A stretch of 64,000 bases of DNA from Pseudomonadota bacterium. Lineage in GTDB: Bacteria; Pseudomonadota; Gammaproteobacteria; Nitrosococcales; Methylophagaceae. Position 1 is the first letter of the stretch; each line of letters opens with the position of its first letter. The notes under the pieces were generated by a model that searched no databases, had not been told where the DNA came from, and saw only the letters and a list, made by a program, of their open reading frames with translations. The translations under genes and the position numbers were made by a program. The stretch spans positions 17,893-81,892 of the forward strand of contig JALIBN010000004.1 in NCBI GenBank assembly GCA_030576275.1, written 5' to 3'. Below, in pieces: positions 8,797 to 18,576 of the stretch.

Positions 8797-9555
8797 ATGT
8801 GTCGAGTTATTGTCATCATGAATCAAAAATGTGGTGTGGGGAAAACCACAACTGCAGTTAATTTGGGTCATGCTTTGGCTTTGTTGGGTAAAAAAGTCAC
8901 TTTATTAGATATGGACCCTCAAGGTCACATAGCAATTAGTCTTGGCTTAAAAAATGATCAAGGCGGTTTAGATCGGGTTTTGTTAAAAGGCGAAAGTTTT
9001 GATGATTATCTGATGCCTGCTCGCGACAATCTAGATGTGGTCTGTGCTGGAAATAATTTGACTGATTTTGAACGCCTCGCATTGGGTGGTTCATCTAGGG
9101 GTTATAGATTACGAAGGGCGATAGAAGCATCAACATTGATGGCATGTGATTTTGTGCTGATAGATTGTCCCGCATCATCGGGTTTATTGGGCATTAACGC
9201 TATCTTTGCCGCAGATGAATTATTGATACCTGTATCAGATGATTATCTCTCGTTACAGGGATTGTCTCGGATAATGCAGATACTAAAGCGTTCAGAATCA
9301 GTCTTAGGACATAGCATTCGTTTATGGATCGTTTCAACACGAATGCAATTAAGACGAAGACTTACAGCAGAAGTAAGGCTGAAAATATTAAAATATTTTC
9401 CAGGCCGCGTGTTGAAGACAGTAATTAAAGAAAACGCAGTTTTAGCCGCATGTCCGAGTTTGGGTAAATCGGTATTTGAGTATGAAGAAATGGTGACATG
9501 TGCTGAAGATTATCAGTCACTTGCACAAGATTTATTAGATGGACGAACCGGCTGA
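8797..9555 (+). CDS. ParA/Soj-family ATPase with variant P-loop
   Basis: ParA/MinD-type ATPase of 252 residues. The deviant Walker A is NQKCGVGKTTTAVNLGHALA (from residue 9): the signature lysine K11 and K16 are kept, but the usual KGG is KCG, with a cysteine at 12. Walker A' TLLDMDPQG and Walker B FVLIDCPASSG are present. Such proteins position plasmids, chromosomes or polar machinery. No parB lies beside it, so a plasmid-partition role is unlikely. Relatives in Vibrio and Pseudomonas (ParC, PA1462) place chemotaxis arrays and sit in flagellar/chemotaxis clusters, but this sequence looks more Soj-like, so the target is unknown. It sits between fliJ and fliK under a sigma-54 promoter. Confidence 0.8.
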   Translation: MCRVIVIMNQKCGVGKTTTAVNLGHALALLGKKVTLLDMDPQGHIAISLGLKNDQGGLDRVLLKGESFDDYLMPARDNLDVVCAGNNLTDFERLALGGSSRGYRLRRAIEASTLMACDFVLIDCPASSGLLGINAIFAADELLIPVSDDYLSLQGLSRIMQILKRSESVLGHSIRLWIVSTRMQLRRRLTAEVRLKILKYFPGRVLKTVIKENAVLAACPSLGKSVFEYEEMVTCAEDYQSLAQDLLDGRTG

Positions 9556-9750
9556 TGGAAGAAAATAACACCCCTAGGATACAAGGCCTTAGCGGAGTTA
9601 ACGTAAGGAGAAGAGCTTCAGTATCAGTTTAAGCAAGTAGTCGCTCAGAAATCTTCAGAAAGAAGATGCCATTGATTCCGTCGAAAAGTTCAAAAAGACA
9701 AAATAGATGTGGCGTTACTAGATGAGATTTTTACCACAAGTGTTCACTAA
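9555..9750 (+). pseudogene. Decayed reading frame after the ParA gene
   Basis: An ATG overlaps the parA-like stop (TGATG at 9553-9557), the arrangement of a coupled partner gene, but the frame ends after 25 codons. Coding-like pieces continue in shifted frames: EELQYQFKQVVAQKSSE, then LQKEDAIDSVEKF, then VQKDKIDVALLDEIF, broken by frameshifts and stops. I cannot name the ancestral family. This suggests a lost partner gene of the ParA; chance is possible. Confidence 0.35.
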
Positions 9751-9976
9751 CGCTTTTGTATGATTAGGTTGTCTATTGATAATTTAAATAACTTCATTGC
9801 GAGCGGATATGCCTAGGAATGCTTTAGCGCATGGGCCAAATGGTATGGGAACAAGTATAAAGGGCTTTGCCGAAGATTATGACTTGGGAGGTCAGCGCTT
9901 AAGGGAATGGAAAGAAGCTCATATTAATATTGTGCTACACCATCTCTCTACGTTGTCTACAGTTAAAATTCATGGT

Positions 9977-9992
9977 TGGCATATTGATTGCT
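9977..9992 (+). promoter_or_regulatory. Sigma-54 promoter of fliK
   Basis: TGGCATA-N4-TTGCT: a complete -12 half and a good -24 half; GG (9978-9979) and GC (9990-9991) have the exact 10-base gap. It lies 56 bases before the fliK ATG. It sits inside a 72-codon frame (9797-10015) that I therefore do not call as a gene. I see no other gene in 9751-10047. Confidence 0.7.
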
Positions 9993-10047
9993 TACTGAGT
10001 TGTATAAGTAAGTGAAACGGCATCAAAATGACGCTACAGGAGACCGT

Positions 10048-11436
10048 ATGGCACAGGCATTTTTATTAAAAACAGACGTGGCAATGATCAGCAGTAATGC
10101 AAGTCAAAACCATACCAAAAATCAGGCTAGAGACTTTGATGAAATAAGGATGGAGTCCTTTTCATCTGCTTTGGACAGGCAAGTAGACAAGCATGATATA
10201 CAGCAACATAAGAAGCCTAATAAGGCTGATGATACCGGTGATACCTTAGTCACGTCTGATAATAATGTGGATTCGAAAGAGGTCGTTTCTGGTGAAAAAA
10301 AAGGCCAAGCGTTACCGGTAGAGTTAGAAGTGATTGCTGAGAATCAATTTGATATTGATGAGAATCAGCTTGCCGTTACTGAAAAAGTATCGTTTAGCAT
10401 TCCTGAGGTAGATGATAAATCTGAAATAGAGGTTGAACCTGAATTAGTCATTAATGATTTTTTAAACGTTGCTCTAAATATTGGGGCAAAATCAGACGAT
10501 GCGATTGCTGTTGGACATCATACCGCTTTGACATTAGTTGGGGAGGCGGGGGCCATCAAAAAGAATGTGCTAGAGACGAATAAAGTTCAAACGGTAGAAA
10601 ATGCTAAACTTGCTCATGATATTGTATTAGCTAACAAAGTCGATACTGCCCCGACCAAACAGCAAAATGAACATCCGGAACAAAAACAGCAAGCTCAGAG
10701 TTTAAGATCGGATATATTAAATGCCTTACTCAAAAAACCCAATGCAGAAGGTGACAAGTTAGCTGCTGCGGTAGAACAAAAAATAGTGACCAATTCACCG
10801 CTGATACCTATTAATAAAGAAGGGCTAAGTGAAGAGCAAAAAATAATCGCACTAGCTACTAATTTGAAATTAAAAGGGTCAACATTAAAGAGTAGTGTAT
10901 TGGAACGTAGCGCTACTGTTCCATCGGTACTATTGACACCAGCAGTTCTAGGCAGTAACGCTGTGAGTTCTAATGCTGTGTTAGCCCAACCTATTTTAAA
11001 TTTACAACCTGCGCTTCAATCAGAAGCCTGGAGCCGCGTGTTAAGTAGTCGTGTGATTTGGATGGCGCGTGAAGGTGTGCAACAAGCATCTTTAAAATTG
11101 AATCCTGCTAATATGGGCTCCGTTGAAGTTAAGTTACACATACATAACGACCAAGCGAATATTAGCTTTATAGTTCAGCATGCGTCAACACGTGACGCCT
11201 TGGAGCAAGCATTGCCAAGATTACGTGACAGTTTTCAAGAAAGTGGGCTGGAATTAGCCCATGCTGATGTGTCGCAGGAAAATTTCTCTGAGACTGATGA
11301 GCAAGATAATAATAAAACAACGAATAATGGTTCGAAATCAGAAAGTGACAATGTCGATACTGAGACCGGTCCTACTACCCATGATGTTAATCTAGTAGAA
11401 CAAGATATTGCATTGGGTTTAAATGTGTTCGCATAG
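10048..11436 (+). CDS. fliK: Flagellar hook-length control protein FliK
   Basis: Secreted molecular ruler that ends hook growth and switches export to filament proteins. 462 residues. The first ~320 are hydrophilic, low in conservation and rich in Lys/Asp/Asn, as usual. The C-terminal Flg_hook domain is clear (WSRVLSSRVIWMAREGVQQA, then LKLNPANMGSVEVKL and ALPRLRDSFQESGLEL). The start is ATG 10048 with GGAG at 10039-10042; an in-frame GTG at 10012 lacks a site. It has its own sigma-54 promoter, unlike the common arrangement directly after fliJ. Confidence 0.9.
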   Translation: MAQAFLLKTDVAMISSNASQNHTKNQARDFDEIRMESFSSALDRQVDKHDIQQHKKPNKADDTGDTLVTSDNNVDSKEVVSGEKKGQALPVELEVIAENQFDIDENQLAVTEKVSFSIPEVDDKSEIEVEPELVINDFLNVALNIGAKSDDAIAVGHHTALTLVGEAGAIKKNVLETNKVQTVENAKLAHDIVLANKVDTAPTKQQNEHPEQKQQAQSLRSDILNALLKKPNAEGDKLAAAVEQKIVTNSPLIPINKEGLSEEQKIIALATNLKLKGSTLKSSVLERSATVPSVLLTPAVLGSNAVSSNAVLAQPILNLQPALQSEAWSRVLSSRVIWMAREGVQQASLKLNPANMGSVEVKLHIHNDQANISFIVQHASTRDALEQALPRLRDSFQESGLELAHADVSQENFSETDEQDNNKTTNNGSKSESDNVDTETGPTTHDVNLVEQDIALGLNVFA

Positions 11437-11468
11437 AGAAAGAATAATAATTATAAGTGGAGCTGGTA

Positions 11469-12662
11469 ATGTTTAAATTAGAGAATTATTCCTTGAAAAG
11501 AAGAATGCAAATTGTCGCTGGGTTGGGCATTGTATTTTTGATGTTGGTATTAGGAGTGTTTTGGTATCTGGAGACTTCTGGTGCCCAACCTAATAATCAG
11601 ATAACGATTTTGACAATATTCACTGCTATCGTGGGTGCTTTATTGTACTTAATTGCCACCTATATCGGCAATGTAGGTATGGCCCGGGCAAATATGCTGG
11701 TTGCTGGTATTCAAAATATTAAAAAAGGTGATCTGACGCAAAAAATCAGCATTTCTGGTAAAAGTGATTTTAGTTGGATGGCCTTTGAGTTAGATAACGC
11801 TCGGAAAAATGTGGCTGATTTAGTTCATACTTTGGTCGGAGGCATTACTCAGCTAGAAAGCGCGACTCAAAATATGTCAGCCATCAGTAAGCAAACGGCC
11901 GATGATGTAATCTCCCAGCAGTCTGAAACAGGTCAAGTTGCTACAGCCATGAATGAAATGGCTGCATCGGTCCAAGAAGTGGCTAGAACGGCAAAAAGTG
12001 CAGCAGATGCTGCACGTCATGCTGATAATGAAGCTAAAGCTGGTAAGCAAGTCGTCCTTGAAACAATGAGTGCGATAGATTCATTAGCTAATGAAGTCGA
12101 AAAAGCGGCAGAAACACTTAACAATCTCGAAGCTGATATCGGTAATATCGGTGCAATTGTTGATGTTATTAGAGGGATTACGGAACAAACAAATCTACTG
12201 GCATTAAATGCCGCAATTGAAGCTGCACGCGCAGGTGAACATGGTCGTGGTTTTGCTGTGGTAGCTGATGAAGTGCGTACTTTAGCTTCAAGAACCCAAT
12301 CTTCAACTTATGAAATTGAAAAGATGGTCGGTCGCTTACAACAAGGTGCGAAAGCTGCCGTCAAGGTCATGAGTGATGGTCGTCAAAGCGCCAAAATGAG
12401 TGTCGAAAAAGCGGCCAGTGCTGGCATAGCCTTAGATACGATAACGGCTATGATTACCACTATGGATGAAATGAGTGCTTCGATTTCAAGTGCTGCTAAT
12501 GAACAATCATCAGTTGCAGAAGATATTAATCGCGGTATTGTTAATATAAGTCAAGTTGCCGAGCATACAGCCGATGGCGCAAGAGACACCTTGTCTGCGG
12601 TAGCCACTATGTCGGCGTTATCAGCCCAATTACAAGAAGCTGCGAGCAAATTTAAAGTTTAA
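11469..12662 (+). CDS. Methyl-accepting chemotaxis protein without a periplasmic sensor domain
   Basis: Chemoreceptor signalling to CheA/CheW. 397 residues. Two transmembrane helices ([20 protein letters not shown] and [20 protein letters not shown]) are joined by only ~10 residues, so there is no ligand-binding domain outside the membrane. A short HAMP-like linker ([13 protein letters not shown]) leads to the signalling hairpin with the hallmark [19 protein letters not shown]. It ends SKFKV with no NWETF-type pentapeptide. ATG 11469 has GGAG at 11459-11462. It follows fliK by 32 bases, so it is probably co-transcribed. Its stimulus may be sensed in the membrane or cytoplasm, or come from a partner protein. 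Confidence 0.92.
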   Translation: MFKLENYSLKRRMQIVAGLGIVFLMLVLGVFWYLETSGAQPNNQITILTIFTAIVGALLYLIATYIGNVGMARANMLVAGIQNIKKGDLTQKISISGKSDFSWMAFELDNARKNVADLVHTLVGGITQLESATQNMSAISKQTADDVISQQSETGQVATAMNEMAASVQEVARTAKSAADAARHADNEAKAGKQVVLETMSAIDSLANEVEKAAETLNNLEADIGNIGAIVDVIRGITEQTNLLALNAAIEAARAGEHGRGFAVVADEVRTLASRTQSSTYEIEKMVGRLQQGAKAAVKVMSDGRQSAKMSVEKAASAGIALDTITAMITTMDEMSASISSAANEQSSVAEDINRGIVNISQVAEHTADGARDTLSAVATMSALSAQLQEAASKFKV

Positions 12663-12683
12663 ACAACAAAAAAACCAACTAAT

Positions 12684-12720
12684 AAAAAAGCCTGAGAATA
12701 GAGTATTCTCGGGCTTTTTT
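12684..12720. terminator. Bidirectional terminator between the chemoreceptor gene and pyrF
   Basis: Stem 12684-12700 with 12704-12720 (GCCTGAGAATA / TATTCTCGGGC core, one G-T pair), 3-base loop, A-run on the left and T-run on the right. It serves the plus-strand chemoreceptor gene and the convergent pyrF. Confidence 0.9.
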
Positions 12721-12739
12721 ATTTCAAATGAGCTCGTAG

Positions 12740-13432
12740 CTAGTTTAGGCTGAGTTCGATTGCTGCCAGTGCCGCCATTGGATTTTCTACAGCAGTGATA
12801 GGTCGACCAATAACTAGGTAGCTACTACCTGCCGCGATTGCTTTTGTGGGAGTCATTGTACGATGTTGATCACCTTGCTCACTATTTTCAGGACGAATTC
12901 CAGGCGTGACCAGCTGAAAATTCTCGTTATAGTGCGCGCGTAAAATAGTCGCTTCTTGTGCTGAACATACCACACCATCTAAGCCGCTTTTATTAGCAAG
13001 GGCCGCTAAGCGTAAAACGGTGTCGCTAATTGACCCTTGTAAACCTATTTCATCAAATGTAGTTTGATCCATGCTGGTTAACAATGTGACGCCAATTAGC
13101 AAAGGGCGATCGCCATTATTGCCAATAGCTTGGCGGGCAGCGGTCATCATCGCACTGCCACCCAGTGTGTGAACATTCATCATCCATACTCCCAGGTCTG
13201 CTGCCGCAGAACAGGCCTTGGCGACGGTATTAGGTATGTCGTGATATTTTAAATCCAAGAAAATATCAAAGCCTTGTTTGACTAGTTTTTCTACAGTGGT
13301 AGGACCTGAACGAGTGAAAAGCTCTTTGCCAATTTTAAGTTTACAGCGTGCGGGATCAAGTTGTTTCGCTAAGGCTAATGCGGCATCTGCAGAGGGATAG
13401 TCTAAGGCGACAATGATTTTAGAATCAGACAT
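12740..13432 (-). CDS. pyrF: Orotidine-5'-phosphate decarboxylase
   Basis: Converts OMP to UMP, the last step of pyrimidine synthesis. 230 residues. The catalytic Asp-Lys pair sits in DLKYHDIPNT (residues 60-69, Lys62). Other signatures are IIVALDYPS at the N terminus and VTPGIRPE near the phosphate-binding loop. The start chosen is the ATG at 13432 (MSDSKIIVALD), served weakly by GGAAG; upstream ATG codons add eight residues that do not fit the family. Stands alone, convergent with the flagellar genes and divergent from tgt. Confidence 0.95.
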   Translation of the reverse strand: MSDSKIIVALDYPSADAALALAKQLDPARCKLKIGKELFTRSGPTTVEKLVKQGFDIFLDLKYHDIPNTVAKACSAAADLGVWMMNVHTLGGSAMMTAARQAIGNNGDRPLLIGVTLLTSMDQTTFDEIGLQGSISDTVLRLAALANKSGLDGVVCSAQEATILRAHYNENFQLVTPGIRPENSEQGDQHRTMTPTKAIAAGSSYLVIGRPITAVENPMAALAAIELSLN

Positions 13433-13517
13433 AAAGATAGCTTCCATTAAAAACAATAAAGCGATCCTACATTATGTGTCGTGTTTTTGCTCTCTGATCT
13501 CTGTTTCTAACCGATGA

Positions 13518-14660
<1,143 letters not shown>

Positions 14661-14725
14661 GTAGCTATCAAGGTAGGCCGTGCCTGTGGCATAATCGGTT
14701 TCTTTTTTATTGTTGAGTACACACT

Positions 14726-15052
14726 ATGTTGGATTTTTTGATTTCCCCAGCACATGCTGCGGGTGAAGCTGCTACACCGGGTATTATGGATTTTGCATTC
14801 CCGATTGTTTTATTAGTTTTGTTCTATTTCATGTTAATTCGCCCTAATCAAAAGCGCGCAAAAGCTCACCGCAACATGCAGACTAGCTTAACGAAAGGCG
14901 ATGAAGTTGTTACTGATGGCGGTTTGATGGGCAAGATCACTGATATTGGTGATAATGCGATCAGTGTGCAATTAGCCGAAAATCTTGAAGTGAAAGTTCG
15001 TCGCGAATCAATCAATTCAGTGTTACCAAAAGGTACATTGAAGAAGTTATAA
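14726..15052 (+). CDS. yajC: Sec translocon accessory subunit YajC
   Basis: Small single-span inner-membrane protein that associates with SecDF and SecYEG. 108 residues. One transmembrane helix (IMDFAFPIVLLVLFYFMLI) is followed by the conserved RPNQKRAKAH and GDEVVTDGGLMGKI. It lies 65 bases after tgt and 43 before secD. Confidence 0.95.
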   Translation: MLDFLISPAHAAGEAATPGIMDFAFPIVLLVLFYFMLIRPNQKRAKAHRNMQTSLTKGDEVVTDGGLMGKITDIGDNAISVQLAENLEVKVRRESINSVLPKGTLKKL

Positions 15053-15095
15053 CAATACTCGTGAAGCTGTAAAGTTCGCGTTTAGGATATCCAAC

Positions 15096-16949
15096 ATGAA
15101 TCATTATCCCCTGTGGAAAAATTTATTGATTGTCGCTGTGATTTTGTTTGGCGTTTTATTTGCCGTTCCTAATCTATTTGGTGATGATCCGGCAGTTCAG
15201 GTCTCAGCCGGAAGAAATGGCAAGGTCGATCTAGCGCTAATGAGCCAAGTAGAAACGGCATTACAAGCACAATCGATTTCTTATAAGCGTGTCGAGATGG
15301 AAGATGGCCGCTTATTAGTAAGACTTGCTGATGCAGATGTGCAATTAAAAGCAAAAGATGTGCTTAGTAATTCGATTACTGGTGATTATACGGTTGCGCT
15401 TAATCTTGCCCCTACGACACCAAGCTGGCTAGCGGCGATAGGTGCTGAACCAATGAACCTCGGTTTAGATCTACGTGGTGGTGTTCACTTCTTGATGGAA
15501 GTGGATATGAATGCTGCCGTAAAACAAGCTTTGGATAGCTATGCCAGTGAATTTCGAACTTTACTGCGTGATGATAAAATTCGTTACCAAAAGATTCAAG
15601 TAAATAAAGATAATGTCATCATTACTTTTCGTACAGTTGAACATAGGGATCTGGCTGATGCTAAATTAGGTAGTGAATATTCTCAGCTTAAAGTTGCGGT
15701 CATAGAAGATAGTGCCACAGCTTCTTTAGAAATGAATTTGACTGAAGTCGCCTTACGTGAAATTAAATCACTCGCTTTACAGCAAAACATTATTACATTA
15801 CGTAATCGGATCAACGAATTGGGCGTTGCAGAGCCAACGGTTCAGCAACAGGGTGATAGCCGTATTGTTGTGCAACTACCTGGCGTGCAAGATACCGCAC
15901 AAGCTAAGAAAATATTAGGCGCGACTGCAACTTTAGAATTTCGTTTAGTTGATAATGACCATGATGTACAAGATGCGATAAATGGTCGTGTTCCAGCGGG
16001 TTCTAAATTGTTTTACCATCGTGATGGCAGGCCTTATCTATTAGATAACCGTGTAATGTTGACTGGCGAACATATTATCAATGCCGCATCAACAATTGAT
16101 TCTCAATCTGGAACACCGGCGGTATCAATAACCTTAGATGGCAAAGGTGCTCGAGCATTTAGTAATGTCACACGGGACAACATTGGTAACCCAATGGCCG
16201 TGGTTTTTATTGAATCCAAGACCGAGGTTCGAGAAATCAATGGTGAGAAGGTTAAAGTTCGTCGTCTGGTTCCTGAAGTGATTAATGTTGCGACTATTCG
16301 TGACCAATTAAGTAAGAAGTTCCAGATTTCGGGACTTGATTCTACTTCAGAGGCTTATGATTTGGCGCTATTGTTACGTGCAGGTGCACTTGCCGCGCCA
16401 ATAGAGATTGTTGAAGAAAGAACCGTGGGGCCAAGTTTAGGTCAAGACAACATTGATCAAGGTTTTGCTTCAGTTATCATTGGTTTTGTGTTCGTTTTAG
16501 TCTTTATGGCCATTTGGTATCGCGTATTTGGCCTTGTTGCCAATTTGGCATTGGCAGCTAACCTGATTTTGATTATTGCATTATTATCAATGCTACAAGC
16601 GACTTTAACCATGCCTGGTATCGCAGGTATTGTATTAACCGTTGGTATGGCGGTGGATGCAAATGTGTTGATCTTTGAGCGCATACGAGAAGAGCTACGC
16701 ATCGGTAACAGTCCTCAAGCCAGTATTAATGCCGGTTATGCTAAAGCATTCTCAACGATTGCCGATGCCAATATCACCACATTAATTGCTGCAGTTGTAC
16801 TATTTGGTTTCGGTACCGGCTCTATTAAAGGCTTCGCGGTGACCTTATCACTGGGGATTCTAACGTCAATGTTTACCGCGATTATGGGAACTCGGGCTGT
16901 GATCAATTTTATCTACGGTCATAAGCAACGCCCAACGTTATCCATATAA
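15096..16949 (+). CDS. secD: Protein translocase subunit SecD
   Basis: Proton-driven partner of SecYEG that helps pull preproteins into the periplasm. 617 residues, matching gammaproteobacterial SecD. One N-terminal helix (NLLIVAVILFGVLFAVPNLF) is followed by the large periplasmic P1 domain starting at LGLDLRGGVHFLMEVD. The C-terminal half has five helices with the GMAVDANVLIFERIREELR motif. Ten bases before secF. Confidence 0.97.
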   Translation: MNHYPLWKNLLIVAVILFGVLFAVPNLFGDDPAVQVSAGRNGKVDLALMSQVETALQAQSISYKRVEMEDGRLLVRLADADVQLKAKDVLSNSITGDYTVALNLAPTTPSWLAAIGAEPMNLGLDLRGGVHFLMEVDMNAAVKQALDSYASEFRTLLRDDKIRYQKIQVNKDNVIITFRTVEHRDLADAKLGSEYSQLKVAVIEDSATASLEMNLTEVALREIKSLALQQNIITLRNRINELGVAEPTVQQQGDSRIVVQLPGVQDTAQAKKILGATATLEFRLVDNDHDVQDAINGRVPAGSKLFYHRDGRPYLLDNRVMLTGEHIINAASTIDSQSGTPAVSITLDGKGARAFSNVTRDNIGNPMAVVFIESKTEVREINGEKVKVRRLVPEVINVATIRDQLSKKFQISGLDSTSEAYDLALLLRAGALAAPIEIVEERTVGPSLGQDNIDQGFASVIIGFVFVLVFMAIWYRVFGLVANLALAANLILIIALLSMLQATLTMPGIAGIVLTVGMAVDANVLIFERIREELRIGNSPQASINAGYAKAFSTIADANITTLIAAVVLFGFGTGSIKGFAVTLSLGILTSMFTAIMGTRAVINFIYGHKQRPTLSI

Positions 16950-16959
16950 GGTACAAATT

Positions 16960-17910
16960 ATGCAAATTATGAAAGAAACAACGCACTTTAACTTTATGGG
17001 CAAACGCAAGATAGCAGCGGTTTTTTCTGTCTTATTGGTTTTAGCTTCACTTGCATCATTATTTAAGCAAGGCCTTAATTTAGGTATCGATTTTACCGGT
17101 GGCACCATCATCGAGTTGGCTTATCAAGATGAAGCCAAACTTGATAATATTCGAACTACATTGAAAGAAGGTGGCTTTACTGATGCGGCGGTGCAGAATT
17201 TTGGTTCTATACGCGATATATTGATTTACATGCCTGTTATAGCGACTAAAAATATGGCTGATCTGAGTAATGAAGTTCTCGCCGTTTTACAAAAGGACAG
17301 CGCAGAGCCCATTGATGTTAGGCGGGTAGAATTTGTTGGACCACAAGTCGGAGAAGAGCTTACTGAAGATGGAGGTTTGGCAATGTTATACGCGTTGATC
17401 GGTATCTTAATTTATGTCTCATTCCGTTTTGAATACAGGTTTGCGATTGGATCAGTCGTTGCTTTGATACATGACGTGATAATTACATTAGGTCTTTTCT
17501 CTCTATTTCGCTTGGAGTTTGATTTAACCGTGCTAGCTGCAATATTGGCTGTTATTGGTTATTCACTCAACGATACAATCGTGGTTTTTGACCGTATCCG
17601 AGAAACTTTTTTACGTAAGCGCAAAGGGGATTCGATAGACATTGTAAATAGCGCCTTGAATGACACGCTAAGCAGAACATTGATGACTTCTGGTACGACG
17701 TTATTGGTTGTTTTTTCTCTTTACTGGTTTGGTGGTAATGTCATCCATGATTTTGCTATCGCTTTATTGGTGGGTATTGTAGTTGGTACTTATTCTTCAA
17801 TTTATATTGCGAGCACTGTCGTTTTAGCAATGGGTGTCAGCAAAGCGGATCTAATGCCGCCAGAAAAACCAGAAGGCGAAGATGCTAACGAAGATGGTAG
17901 CCAAGTTTAG
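16960..17910 (+). CDS. secF: Protein translocase subunit SecF
   Basis: Forms the SecDF complex. 316 residues with six transmembrane helices. Signatures are GLNLGIDFTGGTIIEL after the first helix and IGYSLNDTIVVFDRIRE in the membrane domain. A second ATG lies four codons in, so the exact start is uncertain. Last gene of the tgt-yajC-secDF run, closed by a strong terminator. Confidence 0.97.
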   Translation: MQIMKETTHFNFMGKRKIAAVFSVLLVLASLASLFKQGLNLGIDFTGGTIIELAYQDEAKLDNIRTTLKEGGFTDAAVQNFGSIRDILIYMPVIATKNMADLSNEVLAVLQKDSAEPIDVRRVEFVGPQVGEELTEDGGLAMLYALIGILIYVSFRFEYRFAIGSVVALIHDVIITLGLFSLFRLEFDLTVLAAILAVIGYSLNDTIVVFDRIRETFLRKRKGDSIDIVNSALNDTLSRTLMTSGTTLLVVFSLYWFGGNVIHDFAIALLVGIVVGTYSSIYIASTVVLAMGVSKADLMPPEKPEGEDANEDGSQV

Positions 17911-17932
17911 CTTGACTACTCATACTAGTTAT

Positions 17933-17965
17933 ACAAAAAAGCCCGATTGATTCGGGCTTTTTTGT
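17933..17965. terminator. Terminator after secF, usable on both strands
   Basis: Perfect 14-base-pair stem (17933-17946 with 17952-17965), 5-base loop, core GCCCGA/TCGGGC flanked by A-run and T-run. Also ends the convergent small gene on the minus strand. Confidence 0.93.
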
Positions 17966-17967
17966 AG

Positions 17968-18237
17968 CTAATGATATTCTCTATCTTGAAATGAGAGCGA
18001 TTTGTTGAATGATTTTTTTAGATGCAGATTTTTTTGTTGTGTTGGTTCAGATATCTTAATAATCTGGGCTGTCCGATTGTTTGGCCTATCATCTGCAGGC
18101 TGAGTAACACTTTCTACACTAAGTATACGCAAGCCAGCACCATTACCTTTGAAACTCATAAAAGTAGCAAATTCTTCTAGCCCTTCCATTATGTTTCTTA
18201 GTTCAAGTTCTTGTGCTTTATTATTCATAAATTCCAT
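17968..18237 (-). CDS. Hypothetical protein of 89 residues
   Basis: Minus-strand frame beginning MEFMNNKAQELELRNIMEGL, with a short AGG ribosome-like site before ATG. It contains a helical acidic N terminus, then VESVTQPADDRP and a Lys/Gln-rich tail; no signal peptide or membrane helix is visible. I recognise no family. Support is positional: it ends 2 bases from a bidirectional terminator and fills an otherwise empty gap. It could be a spurious frame. Confidence 0.4.
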   Translation of the reverse strand: MEFMNNKAQELELRNIMEGLEEFATFMSFKGNGAGLRILSVESVTQPADDRPNNRTAQIIKISEPTQQKNLHLKKSFNKSLSFQDREYH

Positions 18238-18576
18238 ATACCTATTTAGTCCTACTTTATATCGGTAATGAAATGATTTTCTTGAGTAAAAATGTTTAGG
18301 TATTTAGATTTTGTCAGCATTGGTCTAATGAAAAACAATTCTCACGTTAAGACCTTTTACATAAGAAGATAGTACATGCCGGCAAGAGATTGGGATTGAT
18401 TTCGAGCTAATTAAAAACTGTCAGCTTAGCTTAAGCTTATATTGCTATGGTTGTTCATAAATTAGTCTGAACTTTGTGATGAATGAGTCCTCTAATCTTT
18501 ATCATCAAGGAATTTCCTCATTTTTTAATTAGGAGAAACATTGTATGGTTTAAGACCCAACTAAACGGAGAACATA
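18238..18576. other. Intergenic region upstream of the PQQ-associated pair
   Basis: 339 bases with no gene. It must hold the promoter(s) of the PQQ-associated pair and of the minus-strand small gene. I see AT-rich DNA and a short palindrome, AGGAATTTCCT (18509-18519), but no convincing -35/-10 or operator. The ribosome site for the next gene is CGGAGA at 18565-18570. Confidence 0.5.

Noticed and set aside
8797..9555. ParA as a plasmid or prophage partition gene
   Set aside because: No parB, no parS-like repeats, no integrase or phage genes nearby; flanked by flagellar genes on both sides.
9797..10015. 72-codon plus-strand frame before fliK
   Set aside because: No ribosome site, no recognisable similarity, and its 3' part contains the fliK sigma-54 promoter.
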